Position numbers and translations under genes: made by a program. A stretch of 64,000 bases of DNA from positions 16,771,304-16,835,303 of the forward strand of contig OV121090.1 of NCBI GenBank assembly GCA_921293015.1, given 5' to 3'. The notes under the pieces were generated by a model that did no database searches, was not told the origin of the DNA, and saw nothing but the letters and a program-made list of their open reading frames with translations. Source of the DNA: Phorcus lineatus. Its lineage: Eukaryota > Mollusca > Gastropoda > Trochida > Trochidae. Positions 62,126 through 64,000 of the stretch are shown piece after piece (position 1 is the stretch's first letter; each line of letters starts with the position of its first letter).

Positions 62126-64000
62126 CCAAATGGTACTTCTTTATTTCAATAAAACAATGTACCCTTACATATTCAGAAAAGGACACATTTCTTAACTGGC
62201 TTACATCTTAATCATTTAAAATTTCCTACACTAGACTCATAGCATCAGGAATCTCCTTTACCACTTATTTCTAGATTTCTTTTTTTTTGATATTTGAATT
62301 TAAATGTGATTAGATTCATCATAAACAATCATCTTTCTTTTAACATTCCTTACAAATTTAAATTCTTCTAATAAACACTAATGGACCGACAGAATAATAT
62401 CATTCTTCCCCTTTAGATCAGAAAACAAAATGATCATGTGAGTATTTCTTCGCCATTAGACTGCTATCTAATGCACAAAGTGGCTTCAAAATATAGAAAG
62501 ATGAAACAGGGAGATCGAGACACAGGTTTTGACCCTTCATCCCATGATGTCAACTATGTCCAGATTTGCACTGCTATTTATGAGGGGTCAGCCAGAGCCC
62601 CTGATCATATAAATCACAATGTCTCTGTAAAGTGATAGAGAGCATGATCAGGGCACAATACCAAGATTGAGAGCCTTTCAGAAGCGCAATGGTTGAAAAT
62701 TTATATGCATCATCGTAAGTAGCCGTCTTTTAGTCTCCTTCGACGACACTGCATCATCGGGGCACGACTCACGAGGCAGAGAGGCAAATCAGAAGCAATT
62801 TGTCTCGTGAGAGTGATGGTTTGAGGCCAAGGCATTTGCAACGGTGTCGCCTTCCGATAAAAGCATTAGAATACAAACGATGGTATTAGGCTTCCTTCAT
62901 GCAGTAATCTGACGGAGATGAAGTGTCTTGTCTGAGAAGAAGTTGAAACGGCGGACTAGTCTAGTGGAACTAAAGTGTTTCTAATGCATAACCTGATACA
63001 GAAAATCTCATAAAAACAGTGCAAACTATACTGGTATATTGCTGTCGTTGGCTAGTTAACCCTCTCTGTACAAGAAGGCAAATACGTGACCAAAGTGCAT
63101 AGCAATATGACAGCTGACTCAATATTCTCAATGGCAGATATAGGGGAAACAAGAAAATAACCTTGCAATCTTTGTTGATGTTCTAAAAGCTTCACATGAG
63201 GGGTTAATACAACAAGACCTCCAACAATTCATGGAGCATTACAATGGTATTGATGTAATTCTTCATTCCACCAAGCTTTATGTACCTACACTGTGTTGTT
63301 GAGCATCACCTGCTCAATGAGGAAGGGCTGCAACAGGTAGGACCTGGAAGGAACCTATTATGTCTCATATCTAAAACTTGTCAGGTCACTGATCCAACTT
63401 CAAAACAAGTTCATCTTCAACTTCAAAACAAGTTCATCTTTACAACGAATTAAACAAATAACCTTACCAGTTCCTTGTACATTCTTTGGACAATTTCTAG
63501 TATTCATGTTTTTTCAAATGCTAAACTGATATACATGATTTACACAATGATAGTTTGACTGGGCACCCAAAAACTGAAGAATGCTATTCCAAAGCTCAAG
63601 GCTCAGGTATAACCAATACTTCCCCAAAGACAACGTAATTCAATTTCCCTTGTAGCCATGATGTTGATGGGAGAGCAAATCCCCGGCTTATACAAGTTTG
63701 ATGGTTTGGACCAAGTTAAAGAGCAGGGGGCACTCCCTACAAACAACGGTCTACACCACTTCCTCATATGCCAACAGCTCAGGGAACCCATCAAGATATA
63801 ACATCACTGAATAATTCACGGGCTGGTATTTTGTGTCCGAGCCTAATCTCAACTTTCACATCTACGAGTCGATGGGAAGAGGAACGGGGGGAAGGAAGGA
63901 CCTAGGGAAGCATACTATGAAGAATATTGCTACGCTAATCAAACTGTAGACTCCACAGCGGAACGCGCCTTAAATCCATATTCAAAAGTTAAATTGAGTT

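Larger units (their letters stand above)
58782..64000. other. Upstream flank of GSE1
   Basis: Includes a less AT-rich block at about 58850-59640 (with a NotI-type GCGGCCGC at 59587-59594) that could be promoter or enhancer, then AT-rich DNA with SINEs near 61.6-62.1 kb. A 22 bp sequence is duplicated at 63396-63440. No coding exon recognised. Confidence 0.5.

Overview
The window is animal nuclear DNA: AT-rich, with compact exons bounded by GT/AG introns, long introns, tRNA-derived SINEs and DNA transposons. The protein sequences and the repeat tails (the 'aatattcttgaaagcggcgtt' type followed by CTCAC units) point to a marine mollusc, probably a gastropod. The phylum is an inference, not a proof. 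Single open frames mean little here, because the genes are spliced. I rebuilt three genes by joining exons and checking that phase is kept across every junction.

Layout. (1) Positions 1-2792, minus strand: the first three coding exons of a TMEM143-like mitochondrial membrane protein, running off the left edge. (2) Positions 2793-3016: a short bidirectional promoter with ETS-like and E2F-like motifs. (3) Positions 3017-4651, plus strand: a complete five-exon GINS2 (PSF2) gene, 184 codons, a core part of the replicative helicase. (4) Positions 4652-8957: convergent intergenic DNA and the 3' UTRs. (5) Positions 8958-58781, minus strand: a complete 14-exon GSE1 gene of 1069 codons, coding for a scaffold of HDAC/CoREST-type co-repressor complexes. 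A 37.4 kb first intron fills most of the window. (6) Positions 58782-64000: upstream flank with SINEs.

Introns and intergenic DNA carry an internally deleted pogo/Tigger element that still encodes a CENP-B-like DNA-binding domain (16594-17626), a GTCGAC-rich transposon end (about 14740-14870), two TTAA-flanked MITE-like elements, at least nine SINE copies or fragments, and several minisatellites. One minisatellite (51771-52556) has a trimeric higher-order structure.

Most interesting points: GSE1 and GINS2 are tail-to-tail neighbours here, as in human 16q24.1, which suggests very old linkage. Four nuclear-receptor DR1 sites lie within about 13 kb of GSE1 intron 1. A transposase DNA-binding ORF sits on the sense strand inside a GSE1 intron. 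I found no CRISPR array, operon or clearly new gene system.
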